Shown: positions 23,338-32,726 of the stretch, piece by piece | Numbering within the stretch: the stretch's first letter is position 1 | Layout: each line of letters starts with the position of its first letter | Assembly (NCBI GenBank): GCA_026705765.1 | Contig: JAPPAB010000160.1 | Location: 1-40,601 of the forward strand | DNA from: Gemmatimonadota bacterium | GTDB lineage: Bacteria > Latescibacterota > UBA2968 | DNA: 40,601 nt | Direction of reading: 5' to 3' | Position numbers and translations under genes: made by a program | Notes under the pieces: model-generated | Seen by the model: only the letters and a program-made list of their open reading frames with translations | Told to the model about the DNA's origin: nothing | Databases searched by the model: none

Positions 23338-24762
23338 CTATCTCTGCAAACGTGATGGATCTACTTCCACAGAATTTGCTGTGTGTTTGTCCAGTTGATC
23401 AGACAATTGGTGGACAACATCTGCATATTCTGGATCTCGTGCTATATTTGTGAATTCTTCTGGATCAGCGTACACATCTGCGAGGAAGATGTCTTCATCT
23501 TCAGGTTTCGGTTTTTCGCCATTGAGCAACACATTTTTATCAAGGCGATACTGGCTCGTGCGTATGCAGCTTCGCCGTGGCCAACCGCGATCACCATACC
23601 AGTCGCCACGGCCACCATTGGGTGCCATCTTGCTGAATGGCTGGCCATATCCGATTGTAGAGTAGATACAGTCGGGTGGTGGATCAGTGAAAAGATCGCG
23701 GCCTTTGAATTGCGAAGGTGTCTCGATGTTGGCAAAAGAAAAGAGTGTTCGTGCAATGTCCAGACTGTCGCAGATGTCATCCCGCACTTGCCCTGCAGGT
23801 ATGGTGCCTGGCCAGGAGATTAGAAGTGGCACGCGATGCACTGTGGGCGTGTAAGTCAGTTTTTCGAAGGCGCCTGTCTCGCCAAGTGGATTGCCGTGGT
23901 CAGAACCAAATACGATGAGGGTTTGTTCCTGGCGATCAGTTTTCTCAAGAAAATCTAAGACCCGTCCGACTTGAGCGTCAATCCAGGCGACCTGTGCGTA
24001 GTAGTGAAGGCGTCCCGCACGGAGTTTTTCGGGATCCATTCTGGCCACACCAAAAACTTCGGCAACGCGTTTTTCAAATGCAGAGAGGGTGTCAGGCAGC
24101 GGACCGGGCAGACCGGGATCTTGATCGTCGAGAAGCTTTACATATTGTGCTGGCGGTAATACCGGTGTGTGGGGCTGAAGAAGGGAAATGCGCACGAGAT
24201 AAGGGGAGGTTGCCGTTTGGAGCCAGTATAGGGCATTTTCAACGACTGAGTCGGGAGGATAGGGTTCGCCGTCTGGGAAAATACCGCCGTTCATGCCGCC
24301 GTAGGGCGAGCGGATCATCTGCACAGCGTCTGCGCCAAGATGTTCCCAGATTTTCATTTCACCACCTGTTCCGTCGTGGTATTGGAAGATTTCATGCTCT
24401 GGATTGGCACCTGGACGTATTTCGGGGGCAACGTGGATCTTTCCAAAATTGGCAGTTGAATAGCCGTTCTGTGAAAATACGTTAGGGAAAGTTTGCAGGA
24501 TACGGGGCAACCGGAAATTTGGCCATGCACCTTCGTTGTTGTACACGCCTGTGTCTTCGGGATATAGACCCGTTAGCGTGCAATATCTGGAGGCAACGCA
24601 AACAGGCGCATTGCAAAAGTTATTTGTGAATCGCACACCGCTGCTCGCCAAACGGTCGAGATTTGGCGTGCGCAATTGCAATCTGGGATGCCCATAACAG
24701 GCCAGCGCATCGGTGCGCAGTTCATCACAGTAAATCCAGATAATATCAGGTTTTTCAGGCAT
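23338..24762 (-). CDS. Type I sulfatase
   Basis: 474 aa. The formylglycine signature is CVASRYCTLTG with Cys55 as the residue to be converted, in the C-x-A-S-R form. The N-terminal metal site is WIYCDELRTDALACYG and the later one FGSDHGNPLGE. No signal peptide is visible, so it is either cytoplasmic or the start lies elsewhere. It needs a formylglycine-generating or anSME maturase, not in this window. It likely desulfates a carbohydrate. The upstream FAD gene ends 21 bases before it. Confidence 0.9.
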   Translation of the reverse strand: MPEKPDIIWIYCDELRTDALACYGHPRLQLRTPNLDRLASSGVRFTNNFCNAPVCVASRYCTLTGLYPEDTGVYNNEGAWPNFRLPRILQTFPNVFSQNGYSTANFGKIHVAPEIRPGANPEHEIFQYHDGTGGEMKIWEHLGADAVQMIRSPYGGMNGGIFPDGEPYPPDSVVENALYWLQTATSPYLVRISLLQPHTPVLPPAQYVKLLDDQDPGLPGPLPDTLSAFEKRVAEVFGVARMDPEKLRAGRLHYYAQVAWIDAQVGRVLDFLEKTDRQEQTLIVFGSDHGNPLGETGAFEKLTYTPTVHRVPLLISWPGTIPAGQVRDDICDSLDIARTLFSFANIETPSQFKGRDLFTDPPPDCIYSTIGYGQPFSKMAPNGGRGDWYGDRGWPRRSCIRTSQYRLDKNVLLNGEKPKPEDEDIFLADVYADPEEFTNIARDPEYADVVHQLSDQLDKHTANSVEVDPSRLQR

Positions 24763-24783
24763 AAAAAGTTCGGCTTTTGTTTT

Positions 24784-26061
24784 TTAGATGTCTTTTTCGG
24801 GGACAACTGCGCCGTGTAGCGCGAGTAGATCGTGTAAATCAGAAAGCGGAACGTCGCGGGGTGTTGTTTCCAAACGCACAGATACTGCTGCTGCTGCACC
24901 CGCTGCCTGTCCCATAGCCATTGAGGATGCCTGTACTCGCAAAGCAGAATTTGCAAGTCGGTCACTGCTCACACTGCGTCCAGCGACGAGTAAATTATGA
25001 CTGTTTTTAGGGATCAGTGCGCGTAGTGGAACTGTTGCAACTGTGCCTTCAGACAGAGGTTGGGGCTTTACACCGTCTTTGTCATGGAGGTCAATTGGAT
25101 AAAAAGAGTACGATACAGCGTCCTCAAAATGTCGGCCTCTGGTATAATCATCGTGGGTTATTTGCACCTCTCCAACAATGCGATAGGTTTCGCGCACAGC
25201 GGTTTCTGCCTGCGCTTTTAAAACGCGGGCATTTTCGCATCCAGGCAGTGAACGTACAAACCGCAAAATCCGCAACAAAGATTGTCGCCCTGAAATGTTG
25301 GTTTTTGTATGCCTGTCAGAGGTCGATGCATCAGCGCCAAATACGTGCTGGGCATTTTCTCCGCCTTTTCCAAGGTAGCCGATGAACCGTGCGCGCGGAT
25401 TGCTTACATCGCCGTGTTGTAATCGGCCATCTTTCACGGCTGCGATAAACTGTCTCTGTATGACATCTTCGTCCAGCGTATCAACATCATAACCACCCAG
25501 TTTAAAAATCAGTGTGCCCGGTTGTGTTTCTTCTTCGCGCAAACGAGGAAAACCGATCTGGCCCACAATATTTGCTCCGCCGGTGCAGTCAATTAACTGT
25601 TTGGTCAGGATGGTGCGCCGCAGGTTTTTTCCGACAGTCTCGATTTTCCAACCTCTGTCTGTTTCTAAAATTTGCGTCGGTATTTCATAAAAGTGCAATT
25701 GCACACCTGCCTGGGTACAGGCTTCTTCTGCAAGTGCCGCATATACAGGGCCATTGATGCGTATCTGGTGCATCCAATGGCGCTCAGGAGAGAAGACTGA
25801 AAAATCCGGCAGTTGGCCACTGTCAAGTGCGACTGCTTTTATAACCAGTTCCCATCCAATGCCCGCGACAATCTGCTTTCCCCAGGCATGAAATAGCCCG
25901 GGGAAGGAAACACCGCCTGTTGTGGTGACACCACCGAGTTGACTGCCAGATTCAACCAGAGCCGTGCGAAGTCCCGCGCGGCCCGCTTGTATGGCAGCAA
26001 TCGTACCCGCTGTGCCTCCGCCAACTACGAGCACATCTACATCGTCTTTCATATGCTCCAT
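24784..26061 (-). CDS. FAD-dependent oxidoreductase
   Basis: 425 aa. The dinucleotide-binding site is DVLVVGGGTAGTIAAIQAG; the second segment GSQLGGVTTTGGVSFPGLF and the C-terminal LLVAGRSVSSDRLANSALRV are typical of the FAD_oxidored (PF12831) group. Members occur beside sulfatases and glycosidases, and the substrate is usually unknown. It is probably co-transcribed with the sulfatase. An ATG three codons downstream is also possible. Confidence 0.88.
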   Translation of the reverse strand: MEHMKDDVDVLVVGGGTAGTIAAIQAGRAGLRTALVESGSQLGGVTTTGGVSFPGLFHAWGKQIVAGIGWELVIKAVALDSGQLPDFSVFSPERHWMHQIRINGPVYAALAEEACTQAGVQLHFYEIPTQILETDRGWKIETVGKNLRRTILTKQLIDCTGGANIVGQIGFPRLREEETQPGTLIFKLGGYDVDTLDEDVIQRQFIAAVKDGRLQHGDVSNPRARFIGYLGKGGENAQHVFGADASTSDRHTKTNISGRQSLLRILRFVRSLPGCENARVLKAQAETAVRETYRIVGEVQITHDDYTRGRHFEDAVSYSFYPIDLHDKDGVKPQPLSEGTVATVPLRALIPKNSHNLLVAGRSVSSDRLANSALRVQASSMAMGQAAGAAAAVSVRLETTPRDVPLSDLHDLLALHGAVVPEKDI

Positions 26062-26089
26062 ATTTTCTTACCCCAAACTATATATAGAC

Positions 26090-26548
26090 TCACTTCTTGG
26101 AATCACTTTTGTGGGCGGCCTCAAACAGGGCATTACACTCGAACTCGAGAATACCGCCGATTACTTTGGTTTGCCGAAATGGAGTACGGCGAGCCACCTC
26201 TTTGGCGCGGATATCGATTTGCCGCCAACCGAGGCTTTGCAGATAAGGGATCGAAGTCCCATAGTAAACAGTAGAAATTCCCGCCCACTCGATGGCACTT
26301 TGACACATGGGGCACGGCTCAGCTGTTGTATACAAATCGAGTTCTGTCCAGTCGATCTGTGAATGGGCTGCCGCACAACGATTGATGGCGTCAATCTCGC
26401 CGTGGCGTGTCGGATCTTCCGAAGAACGGTTAACCCCTTTTGCGATGATCTCGCCTGTTGTCTGTCGAACGATCACCGCGCCGAACGGAGACTTGGGTGC
26501 CTTCTGCGCCATTGCAATGGCCTGTCGCATATAATCGTTGTGGCTCAT
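26090..26548 (-). CDS. Nucleoside/guanine deaminase-like
   Basis: 152-aa zinc deaminase of the cytidine/deoxycytidylate deaminase fold. The zinc motif is TRHGEIDAI (His49, Glu51) and AEPCPMCQSAI (Cys79, Cys82). The sequence is closest to guanine-deaminase/TadA-like small proteins (GVNRSSEDPTRHGEI). It hydrolyses an amino group from a purine or pyrimidine base; the base cannot be fixed from sequence alone. It lies within the catabolic block, between sialidase and FAD oxidoreductase. Confidence 0.88.
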   Translation of the reverse strand: MSHNDYMRQAIAMAQKAPKSPFGAVIVRQTTGEIIAKGVNRSSEDPTRHGEIDAINRCAAAHSQIDWTELDLYTTAEPCPMCQSAIEWAGISTVYYGTSIPYLQSLGWRQIDIRAKEVARRTPFRQTKVIGGILEFECNALFEAAHKSDSKK

Positions 26549-26604
26549 GCTCTGTCGGATCCATTTGTTATGTGAGTTTGCATATCATGGCTTGAAAACA
26601 ACGA

Positions 26605-26753
26605 TCAGGTTTTGCTCAGCCGACTTGCTGGACTTTGGTCTTCCTCTGCAATGTAACTCTGTATAGCTTCACAGTTGAAAAAAATCTCCCAGTCCAGACG
26701 AACGGAAAATATGTGGGATGCTTGATGGATTGGCAATCTCTTTATGTTATCGC
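26605..26753 (-). pseudogene. Possible 3' tail of unknown gene
   Basis: In the 205-base gap 26549-26753 a - strand frame stays open for about 50 codons to a TGA at 26605, with protein-like content (RLDWEIFFNCEAIQSYIAEE, then DQSPASRLSKT). No start and no recognised family. It may be chance; nothing else is visible in this gap. Confidence 0.2.
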
Positions 26754-28349
26754 CTATGCAATGTCTTCTGGGGTAATGAATACGCCTACGATGTGGCTTT
26801 TGTCAGGTTCGTCGCCATAATTGGTGTAATCGACCAGGATGATGCGGCCATCGGGTAAGGTGAGCCAGGATGAGTATCCGTGATCAGGACGGGGTTCTTG
26901 ATCAGGATGGTTGGCATGGATTTGAACGAAGCGGTCGCGCTGATATTGATCGGGGTATTCACCGGAGGAGGCAGACCAGTTCCACGACCAGTCATCGAAG
27001 GTTCGATTTTGCGATGAAAAGCTGACGGATGTCCAGGTGCTACTGCCTGTGTCACTCCATTGGCCAAACATGGTGCGCATATCGGGGCGGGATGAGGTAT
27101 GGTCTGAGATGTGTGTTTCTCCGCGGAAGACGTTTCGGTAAATCATATCTTCACCATCAACCTGTATGCGCAAGAGGCCGCCCTTGTGGCGATAAGCGAC
27201 TTTTCGTGGTTGTGAAAAGTCGATTTTTTTATGCAAATCGGTGCGTTCGAGCCTACCGAGAGAAATGAAGTCAGAGCCGATGTAGAGGATATCGCCAATG
27301 CTGCCACAAGACATAAAGGCAATAGGTTCTCCCGGTGGGCCTTCGACCTGCACTTCAGCTTCGAAGTCGATGGTACTGAAGCGATCCTGTGGCGGGAGGA
27401 GGCTGTAACGGCATTCGTGCTCGGGTTTGTGATGGATGGTGAGACCATTTTCATTGCGTGTTGCACTGTATTTTCTGCGGGGACCACCGATGGCATATGT
27501 CCCCGCTTCTTTTTTGAGGTCACCAATCCAGGCATAACAGCCAAGACCGCCGTTGACGTGGCGACCTGTGACCATGCAGCGGCCATCTTCGAGTTGTCTG
27601 ACATACGGACGATGGAGGGCAAAAGGACACATCTGGGGGGCACTCCAAGTGCGCCCATTGTCCTGAGAGAAAGCTACAAAATTGGGCACACCTCCAGAGC
27701 GGTTTTCGCGCATGACACAGGCGATTTCTTTGCCGCCGTCGAGGATGACAATTGCGCCTTCGCAAAATCGGTTATAACCATCGTGGGCAACAGTGACCTC
27801 ATTGCCCCAGGTTTTGCCACCGTCAGATGAAAAGGTTGCGATTTCAGCAAATTCTTGAGCTTCGCGAAACATGATATGGCTACCGACGGCAAGACGTCCG
27901 TCGGGCAGTTCCATGATGCGATCGGGTTCAAAGCCTCTGATGTTGGGTTTGTAAGGCCCGTCCCAGGTCTTGCCCTCATCTGTGCTCCACCAGAGCCAGT
28001 TGCCGGGGGGCTGGTCTTCGTGAAAATGGCTGAAGTCGTCGTGGTCGCAGATGACAACAATGCGATCATCACTTAAGAGGCTGATGCGCGGTGTTACGAG
28101 ACGCTCATCGCCTTTGCTGCGATCAGCAGTTGCGACTTCGCTCAGTTTGTCCCAGGTTTGACCATCGTTTTCGCTGTAGAGGATGGTGAGGATTTGGGTG
28201 GTTTCACCCCAGTGGGCTTCGGTATCGGAATAAACGAGCAGAAGGCGACCGGATTTGAGGCGAATGATGTCGGGGTTTTTGGTAAAGCGGCCGGGACTGC
28301 GCCAGGCGTCAAACACTTTGTCGTTGATAGAGCGTGGATGGATATACAT
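26754..28349 (-). CDS. Sialidase/BNR-repeat protein
   Basis: 531 aa with four Asp-box (S-x-D-x-G-x-T-W) motifs: SENDGQTWDKL, STDEGKTWDGP, SSDGGKTWGNE and SQDNGRTWSAP. This marks the six-bladed propeller of sialidase-like proteins in about residues 30-290. The C-terminal part has a jelly-roll-like region and an ending PDQEPRPDHGYSSWLTLPDG. No signal peptide is clear. It could remove sialic acid or another acidic sugar; some BNR proteins are lyases. AAAGGAATTCG precedes the ATG. Confidence 0.85.
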   Translation of the reverse strand: MYIHPRSINDKVFDAWRSPGRFTKNPDIIRLKSGRLLLVYSDTEAHWGETTQILTILYSENDGQTWDKLSEVATADRSKGDERLVTPRISLLSDDRIVVICDHDDFSHFHEDQPPGNWLWWSTDEGKTWDGPYKPNIRGFEPDRIMELPDGRLAVGSHIMFREAQEFAEIATFSSDGGKTWGNEVTVAHDGYNRFCEGAIVILDGGKEIACVMRENRSGGVPNFVAFSQDNGRTWSAPQMCPFALHRPYVRQLEDGRCMVTGRHVNGGLGCYAWIGDLKKEAGTYAIGGPRRKYSATRNENGLTIHHKPEHECRYSLLPPQDRFSTIDFEAEVQVEGPPGEPIAFMSCGSIGDILYIGSDFISLGRLERTDLHKKIDFSQPRKVAYRHKGGLLRIQVDGEDMIYRNVFRGETHISDHTSSRPDMRTMFGQWSDTGSSTWTSVSFSSQNRTFDDWSWNWSASSGEYPDQYQRDRFVQIHANHPDQEPRPDHGYSSWLTLPDGRIILVDYTNYGDEPDKSHIVGVFITPEDIA

Positions 28350-28439
28350 CGAATTCCTTTCTAAAATCTGCCGATACGTGTTGATCCTGGATCGTGAATA
28401 ATGTTTGGTTGATCAGTAGATATGGAAAACGCCTGGCCT

Positions 28440-30239
28440 CTATTGTTGTTGAAAATAGGAATCGTAAAGGATTTGGCAGGCTTCACCTCGGGTTAAATGT
28501 GCGAGTGTATTGGTGTCGAGTTTTTCTCCACACAACTGGACAAAACCATCGATCCAACGATGCGCTGTGTGCTGGTCGAGTTTATCCTGCGGTCTGGCAT
28601 CGTATGTATCGAAGAATCCCTTTGTACCTGCCCATTGTATAGCGGCGTTGTGTGCATAGTCGTCGTTAAGGTCAATATCATTGAGAAATGTGAGCATGGA
28701 ATTTTGTTCGGCCAGGGTTTGTTGAAGCTGATCAATATCAATGTCGGCCGGTGTCTGTTTGTTTTTGATGGCCTGGACGGCCGCATAACCAGCAGACTCG
28801 GCAATTTGCATCCAGGTGGGCTCCAGACGAATCGCGCTTTGGCCGAGGTGGCTGGCAGAAAGGCAGACTGGGACGAGGAAATTGTCTAATTCATTGGCGA
28901 GCAGGCTTCGATAAGGGATCTGGCCTGGGACGGTTTGCTTGTGGAGCATGACTTTGCCTTCATCGCGACTGTCTTTGACGCGTTCGGGATGGCAGGCGTG
29001 AACGTCTGTGTACCATTCACAAATAGCTATCGTATCTGAGTGAATGGGTGCTCTGTCTATGCCTTCGGCCAGGCGAACATCGTGCTCGGTGAGCATATAA
29101 CGCCCTTCGAGACGGCGGGCTTCGCGCACATAGATCTCCCAGGGCATGTGATTGTTGTCGGGAAATTCGTCTTTGGCCAGCCCCCACTGAGCAAAGGCTT
29201 CGCGCATATTTTCGGGCGCATCGGGTTCGTTTTGAAAGAAATACAAAATGCCAATAACGATGTTCCAGAAGTCTTTCAAGATGCGCTGACGGGTTGGCCA
29301 GTCGCCGTGGACATAGTCGGTCGCACCTTCAATAAGTTGTGGTCGGTTCCAGTCGCTTTTGTTGTTGGGAAATTGTCCGCCATCTTGCCCGCGGTCAGGT
29401 CTGTTGACTTCGAGGGATTGGAGTAGGGTTTTGATGCGTGCGGGATCGTAGTCTTCTGGTGGCTCTGGTTTGACCTGATTGTTGGGGTCGCTGCTGAGGG
29501 CTGTGCGAAAGTTCATGGCTTGCACAACACCATCGCCTTCGCCCGTGCTATCGGGCATGATGGTTTCCATCGCACCACCAAATTGCCTCAGGTTTAGCGA
29601 TGCAACAATGTCGGCCATGTGTTGTTCTGACTCGGGAAGTTCCTTTGCAAATCGCATAAAGATGCGACCCGCGTGAGGTTCGTTAAATTCGTCTTTGGAT
29701 TCACGTCCGACTCTGAAAGCGACATTGGCTAAGGGTAGAAGATCGCCTTCGTAAGAAGTATCGACAAAGACATCTCCGGTAGCTCGGAAGCTTGCATCGC
29801 GATTCATTTCTGTGAATGTGATAGCTGTAATTAAGCGGTCAGCTTGTTCGATAGCGGTAGGGTAATGGCTTTTGATCAGGGTAATGTTTGATTCTGCCTG
29901 TATCATTTCTTCCGACAATTGTTCGAAGACACGCGCTTCGTATTTGCCATTGGAGTGGCCCGTTTCGCCGGGGAGGCAGGCTGCATATTGCGGTGAATCT
30001 TTTCCATAGGTATTGCGGTAATGATCGAAGATCGCCTGACGCATCTCATTGTAGATGGGCGATCGACAGCCTTCGTAAAGTGTATCCCAGAGTCCCATCC
30101 CATTGGCTGGCAGTCCACCGATGTGGGGTGTATGATTGACGAGCAAGACGGTCAATCCTTCACGCGCAGCTCGAACTGCACAGGCAAGGCCTGCGGGATT
30201 GCCGCCGTAGATGACGAGGTTGTAGTGCGTACCTTCCAT
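28440..30239 (-). CDS. FAD-dependent oxidoreductase
   Basis: 599 aa. NAD/FAD-binding start: YNLVIYGGNPAGLACAVRAA, then HIGGLPANGMGLWDTLYEG. The central VDTSYEGDLLPLANVAFRVG and C-terminal LVPVCLSASHLGQSAIRLEP recur in the oxidoreductase at 32727, so the two are paralogues of the PF12831 group. The ATG at 30239 is used; upstream codons overlap the kinase gene. The substrate is probably a carbohydrate-derived alcohol or ketone, but not known. Gap to the kinase stop is 13 bases. Confidence 0.88.
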   Translation of the reverse strand: MEGTHYNLVIYGGNPAGLACAVRAAREGLTVLLVNHTPHIGGLPANGMGLWDTLYEGCRSPIYNEMRQAIFDHYRNTYGKDSPQYAACLPGETGHSNGKYEARVFEQLSEEMIQAESNITLIKSHYPTAIEQADRLITAITFTEMNRDASFRATGDVFVDTSYEGDLLPLANVAFRVGRESKDEFNEPHAGRIFMRFAKELPESEQHMADIVASLNLRQFGGAMETIMPDSTGEGDGVVQAMNFRTALSSDPNNQVKPEPPEDYDPARIKTLLQSLEVNRPDRGQDGGQFPNNKSDWNRPQLIEGATDYVHGDWPTRQRILKDFWNIVIGILYFFQNEPDAPENMREAFAQWGLAKDEFPDNNHMPWEIYVREARRLEGRYMLTEHDVRLAEGIDRAPIHSDTIAICEWYTDVHACHPERVKDSRDEGKVMLHKQTVPGQIPYRSLLANELDNFLVPVCLSASHLGQSAIRLEPTWMQIAESAGYAAVQAIKNKQTPADIDIDQLQQTLAEQNSMLTFLNDIDLNDDYAHNAAIQWAGTKGFFDTYDARPQDKLDQHTAHRWIDGFVQLCGEKLDTNTLAHLTRGEACQILYDSYFQQQ

Positions 30240-30252
30240 GTGTTGGTCGTCT

Positions 30253-31197
30253 CTATAGCAGTGATCTGATCTCACCCACCGATAGCGGTAGTCTCCGAAT
30301 CTGCCCTTCGAAGTCAAAGCGTGAGCGCACGGCGTCTTTCACCGTTCCCGGTTTCTCAATATAGTGCGATAGCTGATCAGCATAGTAGGTCGCCCAGACG
30401 ACGCCAAATGTTTCCCGGTCTCCGACTGAGAGTGGTCGCTCAGAAAGATAGCCTCGTAGGAAATCCAGCATCTCTTTCTCCAATAGAGATCGTCCCCCAG
30501 TCAGATCATTCATTAGCCATCTGTGTTGGACCATTACAAGATCTACAGTTGCTGGCGCAAAAGAGTTGCAGAGATCGGTGAAACCGACTTTCTCTCCATC
30601 CGTGTGGACGTTGGGACCCCAGACATCTCCATGCGTTGTCATCCACTGCACGGGTGTTCGTATTAGGTGCTTGTAGGTGGTTTGCAACTCGGTCTGAAGG
30701 GTCTTGATGGCGTCGCGGAGATCGCCAGGAAGAGAACGGGAAAGCGCTCGCCGAAGTCTGACCTCCACAAAGCCAGTGAGCTCTTTCTTCCGCATCCTGG
30801 ATTTTTCGAACTTCTCCGATGCCAGATGAATCTTGGCAAGTCCACGTCCCACCGCACCCAATCGGTGGAGGTGACGAGAGCTGCAAGGTTTCCCACCGAG
30901 ATCCGTTTCCACGGAGAGCACAACAGCATCTCCGATCATGATACACAAATCTCCGGAGAGAGTGGGGACAATCTGGGGGACAGGGGCATCATTTGTTGAT
31001 AGATGATTGAGGAACTCGACAACTTCCTCCGGACAGAACTGACCCCGTGCCCAGTTCAATCGTGCGAAGAACGTCGCCCCATTCTTCTTGAATGAGAAAA
31101 GGCGCTCCGTGCCTGGTACCGGTATGAGAGAACCATCGAACTGCCAAGCTGACCGAAGGGCCTCCTGAATTTTTTCCTTTGGTGGAATCTGATCCAC
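30253..31197 (-). CDS. APH-fold phosphotransferase
   Basis: 314 aa. The catalytic loop is MTTHGDVWGPNVHTDG and the metal-binding Asp is in VGFTDLCNSFAP; the usual D-F/W-D is replaced by TDLC, a variant. The N-lobe has FFARLNWARGQF. GTG start at 31197 with GGAGGAG upstream. Function is not clear; it may be choline/homoserine-kinase-like. It is the fourth kinase of the fold in the window and lies between the TolB-like and FAD genes. Confidence 0.75.
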   Translation of the reverse strand: MDQIPPKEKIQEALRSAWQFDGSLIPVPGTERLFSFKKNGATFFARLNWARGQFCPEEVVEFLNHLSTNDAPVPQIVPTLSGDLCIMIGDAVVLSVETDLGGKPCSSRHLHRLGAVGRGLAKIHLASEKFEKSRMRKKELTGFVEVRLRRALSRSLPGDLRDAIKTLQTELQTTYKHLIRTPVQWMTTHGDVWGPNVHTDGEKVGFTDLCNSFAPATVDLVMVQHRWLMNDLTGGRSLLEKEMLDFLRGYLSERPLSVGDRETFGVVWATYYADQLSHYIEKPGTVKDAVRSRFDFEGQIRRLPLSVGEIRSLL

Positions 31198-31224
31198 TAA
31201 CTGCTCCTCCGATAAAGAGTTCCA

Positions 31225-32211
31225 TCACGGCTTCCAGGCGAATCGACCATATCGAGGCGTTTTTGGAGGCACGATCGGTAACTCCTCCCACCCGGACCTG
31301 GTTTCAACCATGATTTTCAAGCCACCCTTTTTAGGATCTGGAAAAGCCCGAGTCACAAATCCATCGGGAGACCATGTGGGATCATCACCACGCCCTGCTT
31401 TTCGCTTATTATTTCCATCACTATCGACAACCCATACATTCCGGGTTTCACCGATCAGCTTGTCTCTTTCGCGATCTTGTCTCCCTGTGAATTTACTCAT
31501 ATGGATCATCTCCACACCTTCCCAATGGGCGATCCACTTGCCATCCGGTGACCATGCAGGGACTTTTTGTTCGATGGGTAGCTTGAGAATCCCGTCATGT
31601 TCAGCAGACGTTGGTGAAATTGGTTTGGCATCACTGCCATCGAGATTGCTCAACCAAACCCTATAGTTGCCGCTTCGATTTGAAACAAAGGCCACCTTTG
31701 TTCCTTTAGGCGAGACAAAGGCCATTGAATTGCTGAACTTAATTTGCTGAGGATCGCTGAACAATCGCCTTGATTCCCTGGTCTCCGTGTTCATGATGTG
31801 CAACTGGCTGTTTTCAGCGGGGTGTTTTCCTGGTTTGAATATCATCCATACGATGTGTTTAGAATCTGGAAACCAGGAAGGTATCAAATTTCTCCCCGAT
31901 TCTGTGAGTACTTTCTGGTTTCTGCCATCAAAGTTGGAGATCCAAAGAGCCATTCCTTTTCCACTCTGTTGCACAAATACAATTTTACTGCCGTCAGGAG
32001 ACACGGCAGGCATCATACATTCATGATTGGAATTTGTAATTTTGCGCCTGGATGAACCGTCCTCCTTGATGTGATAGAGTTGTAGTATGTTATTTTCATC
32101 AGGGCAACTGACAATAATCTCACGCATTTGAGGCTCTCCAGCAAACAAACCATCTGACACGCAAGCAATCGTAAAAATAGCCAGGATCAATATTAAGAAT
32201 GATTTCATCAT
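31225..32211 (-). CDS. TolB-like beta-propeller, exported
   Basis: About 328 aa. The N-terminal hydrophobic signal (SFLILILAIFTIACVSDG) may be a signal peptide or a weak lipobox (TIAC). The rest is WD40/PD40 beta-propeller sequence: DGSKIVFVQQSGKG, FPDSKHIVWM, VAFVSNRSGNYRVWLSNLDG, WSPDGKWIAHWEG and WSPDGFVTRAFPDP. Likely periplasmic, binding peptides or glycans. The start codon is ATG at 32211; an upstream TTG exists. A 23-base sequence, also found upstream of the 32727 gene, lies just before its start. Confidence 0.8.
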   Translation of the reverse strand: MMKSFLILILAIFTIACVSDGLFAGEPQMREIIVSCPDENNILQLYHIKEDGSSRRKITNSNHECMMPAVSPDGSKIVFVQQSGKGMALWISNFDGRNQKVLTESGRNLIPSWFPDSKHIVWMIFKPGKHPAENSQLHIMNTETRESRRLFSDPQQIKFSNSMAFVSPKGTKVAFVSNRSGNYRVWLSNLDGSDAKPISPTSAEHDGILKLPIEQKVPAWSPDGKWIAHWEGVEMIHMSKFTGRQDRERDKLIGETRNVWVVDSDGNNKRKAGRGDDPTWSPDGFVTRAFPDPKKGGLKIMVETRSGWEELPIVPPKTPRYGRFAWKP

Positions 32212-32233
32212 ACGTGAAAGGATCAACCTACAG
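32211..32233. repeat. 23-bp repeat upstream of TolB-like gene
   Basis: It matches 34480-34502 with 2 transitions in 23 bases (GATCCTTTCACGTA core on the - strand). It directly precedes the TolB-like ATG here, and lies about 131 bases upstream of the oxidoreductase start at 34349 in the other copy. It may be a regulatory site or another recombination scar. Confidence 0.5.
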
Positions 32234-32315
32234 GTTGAAAATCAGAGATTTCTTCACGTTCTAACTTCGATCTAATCTCCTCGAAACGTCTGATAATCTC
32301 TGGCGTATAAAGGCA
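32223..32315 (-). pseudogene. Possible gene tail after the GNAT stop
   Basis: In the same frame as the GNAT, just after its TAA, the - strand reads LYTPEIIRRFEEIRSKLERE, then EISDFQPVG and a TGA at 32223. It is charged and helical-looking, with no recognised family. It may be the end of an older gene or a stop-codon extension of the GNAT. Its stop lies inside the 23-bp repeat. Confidence 0.3.
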
Positions 32316-32693
32316 TTACTCACGTTCCACGAAATATTTCTTAAATCCACGACTCGTCCCATCTTGCATTCCAAGGCTTCTATAGAATCCCACCTGATCT
32401 TCGTTTGGACCGCTGAGTAACTGTAGCTTGTAGCAGCCCTTATCTTCGGCAAGGTTAATCGCAAATGTCATCAGTTTTTTCCCAAATCCTTTGCCTCTTT
32501 GTTCGCGTGCAACAACGACATTCTCGATGATAGCCCAGGGGCGCCCTTCGTAAGTAAAATAACGAACAGTTTCGGTAATACATACCAATTTATGTTCCAT
32601 GTGAATCTTGTAGTCAGCAGCAGGAACTGTCAGCCATGGATTGATCATAGTTAAGTTCAAATTTGTTACTGCCGAAGATGTGAGCCCACTCAC
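32316..32693 (-). CDS. GNAT acetyltransferase, N-terminally short
   Basis: 125 aa. The conserved core is IENVVVAREQRGKGFGKKLM, then NEDQVGFYRSLGMQDG. Usual relatives have about 150 aa with an extra N-terminal strand and helix before the segment KLVCITETVRYFTYEGRP. The missing part lies at the junction with the FAD gene, so the gene may be 5'-truncated and unable to fold fully, or have an atypical N-terminus. Confidence 0.7.
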   Translation of the reverse strand: MSGLTSSAVTNLNLTMINPWLTVPAADYKIHMEHKLVCITETVRYFTYEGRPWAIIENVVVAREQRGKGFGKKLMTFAINLAEDKGCYKLQLLSGPNEDQVGFYRSLGMQDGTSRGFKKYFVERE

Positions 32694-32726
32694 TAAGAAA
32701 CATAAGCGACCTTCGGGCTCTTCCCT

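Noticed and set aside
22693-23355. A 220-codon + strand frame
   Set aside because: Antisense to the PhyH gene, whose iron-binding residues are intact.
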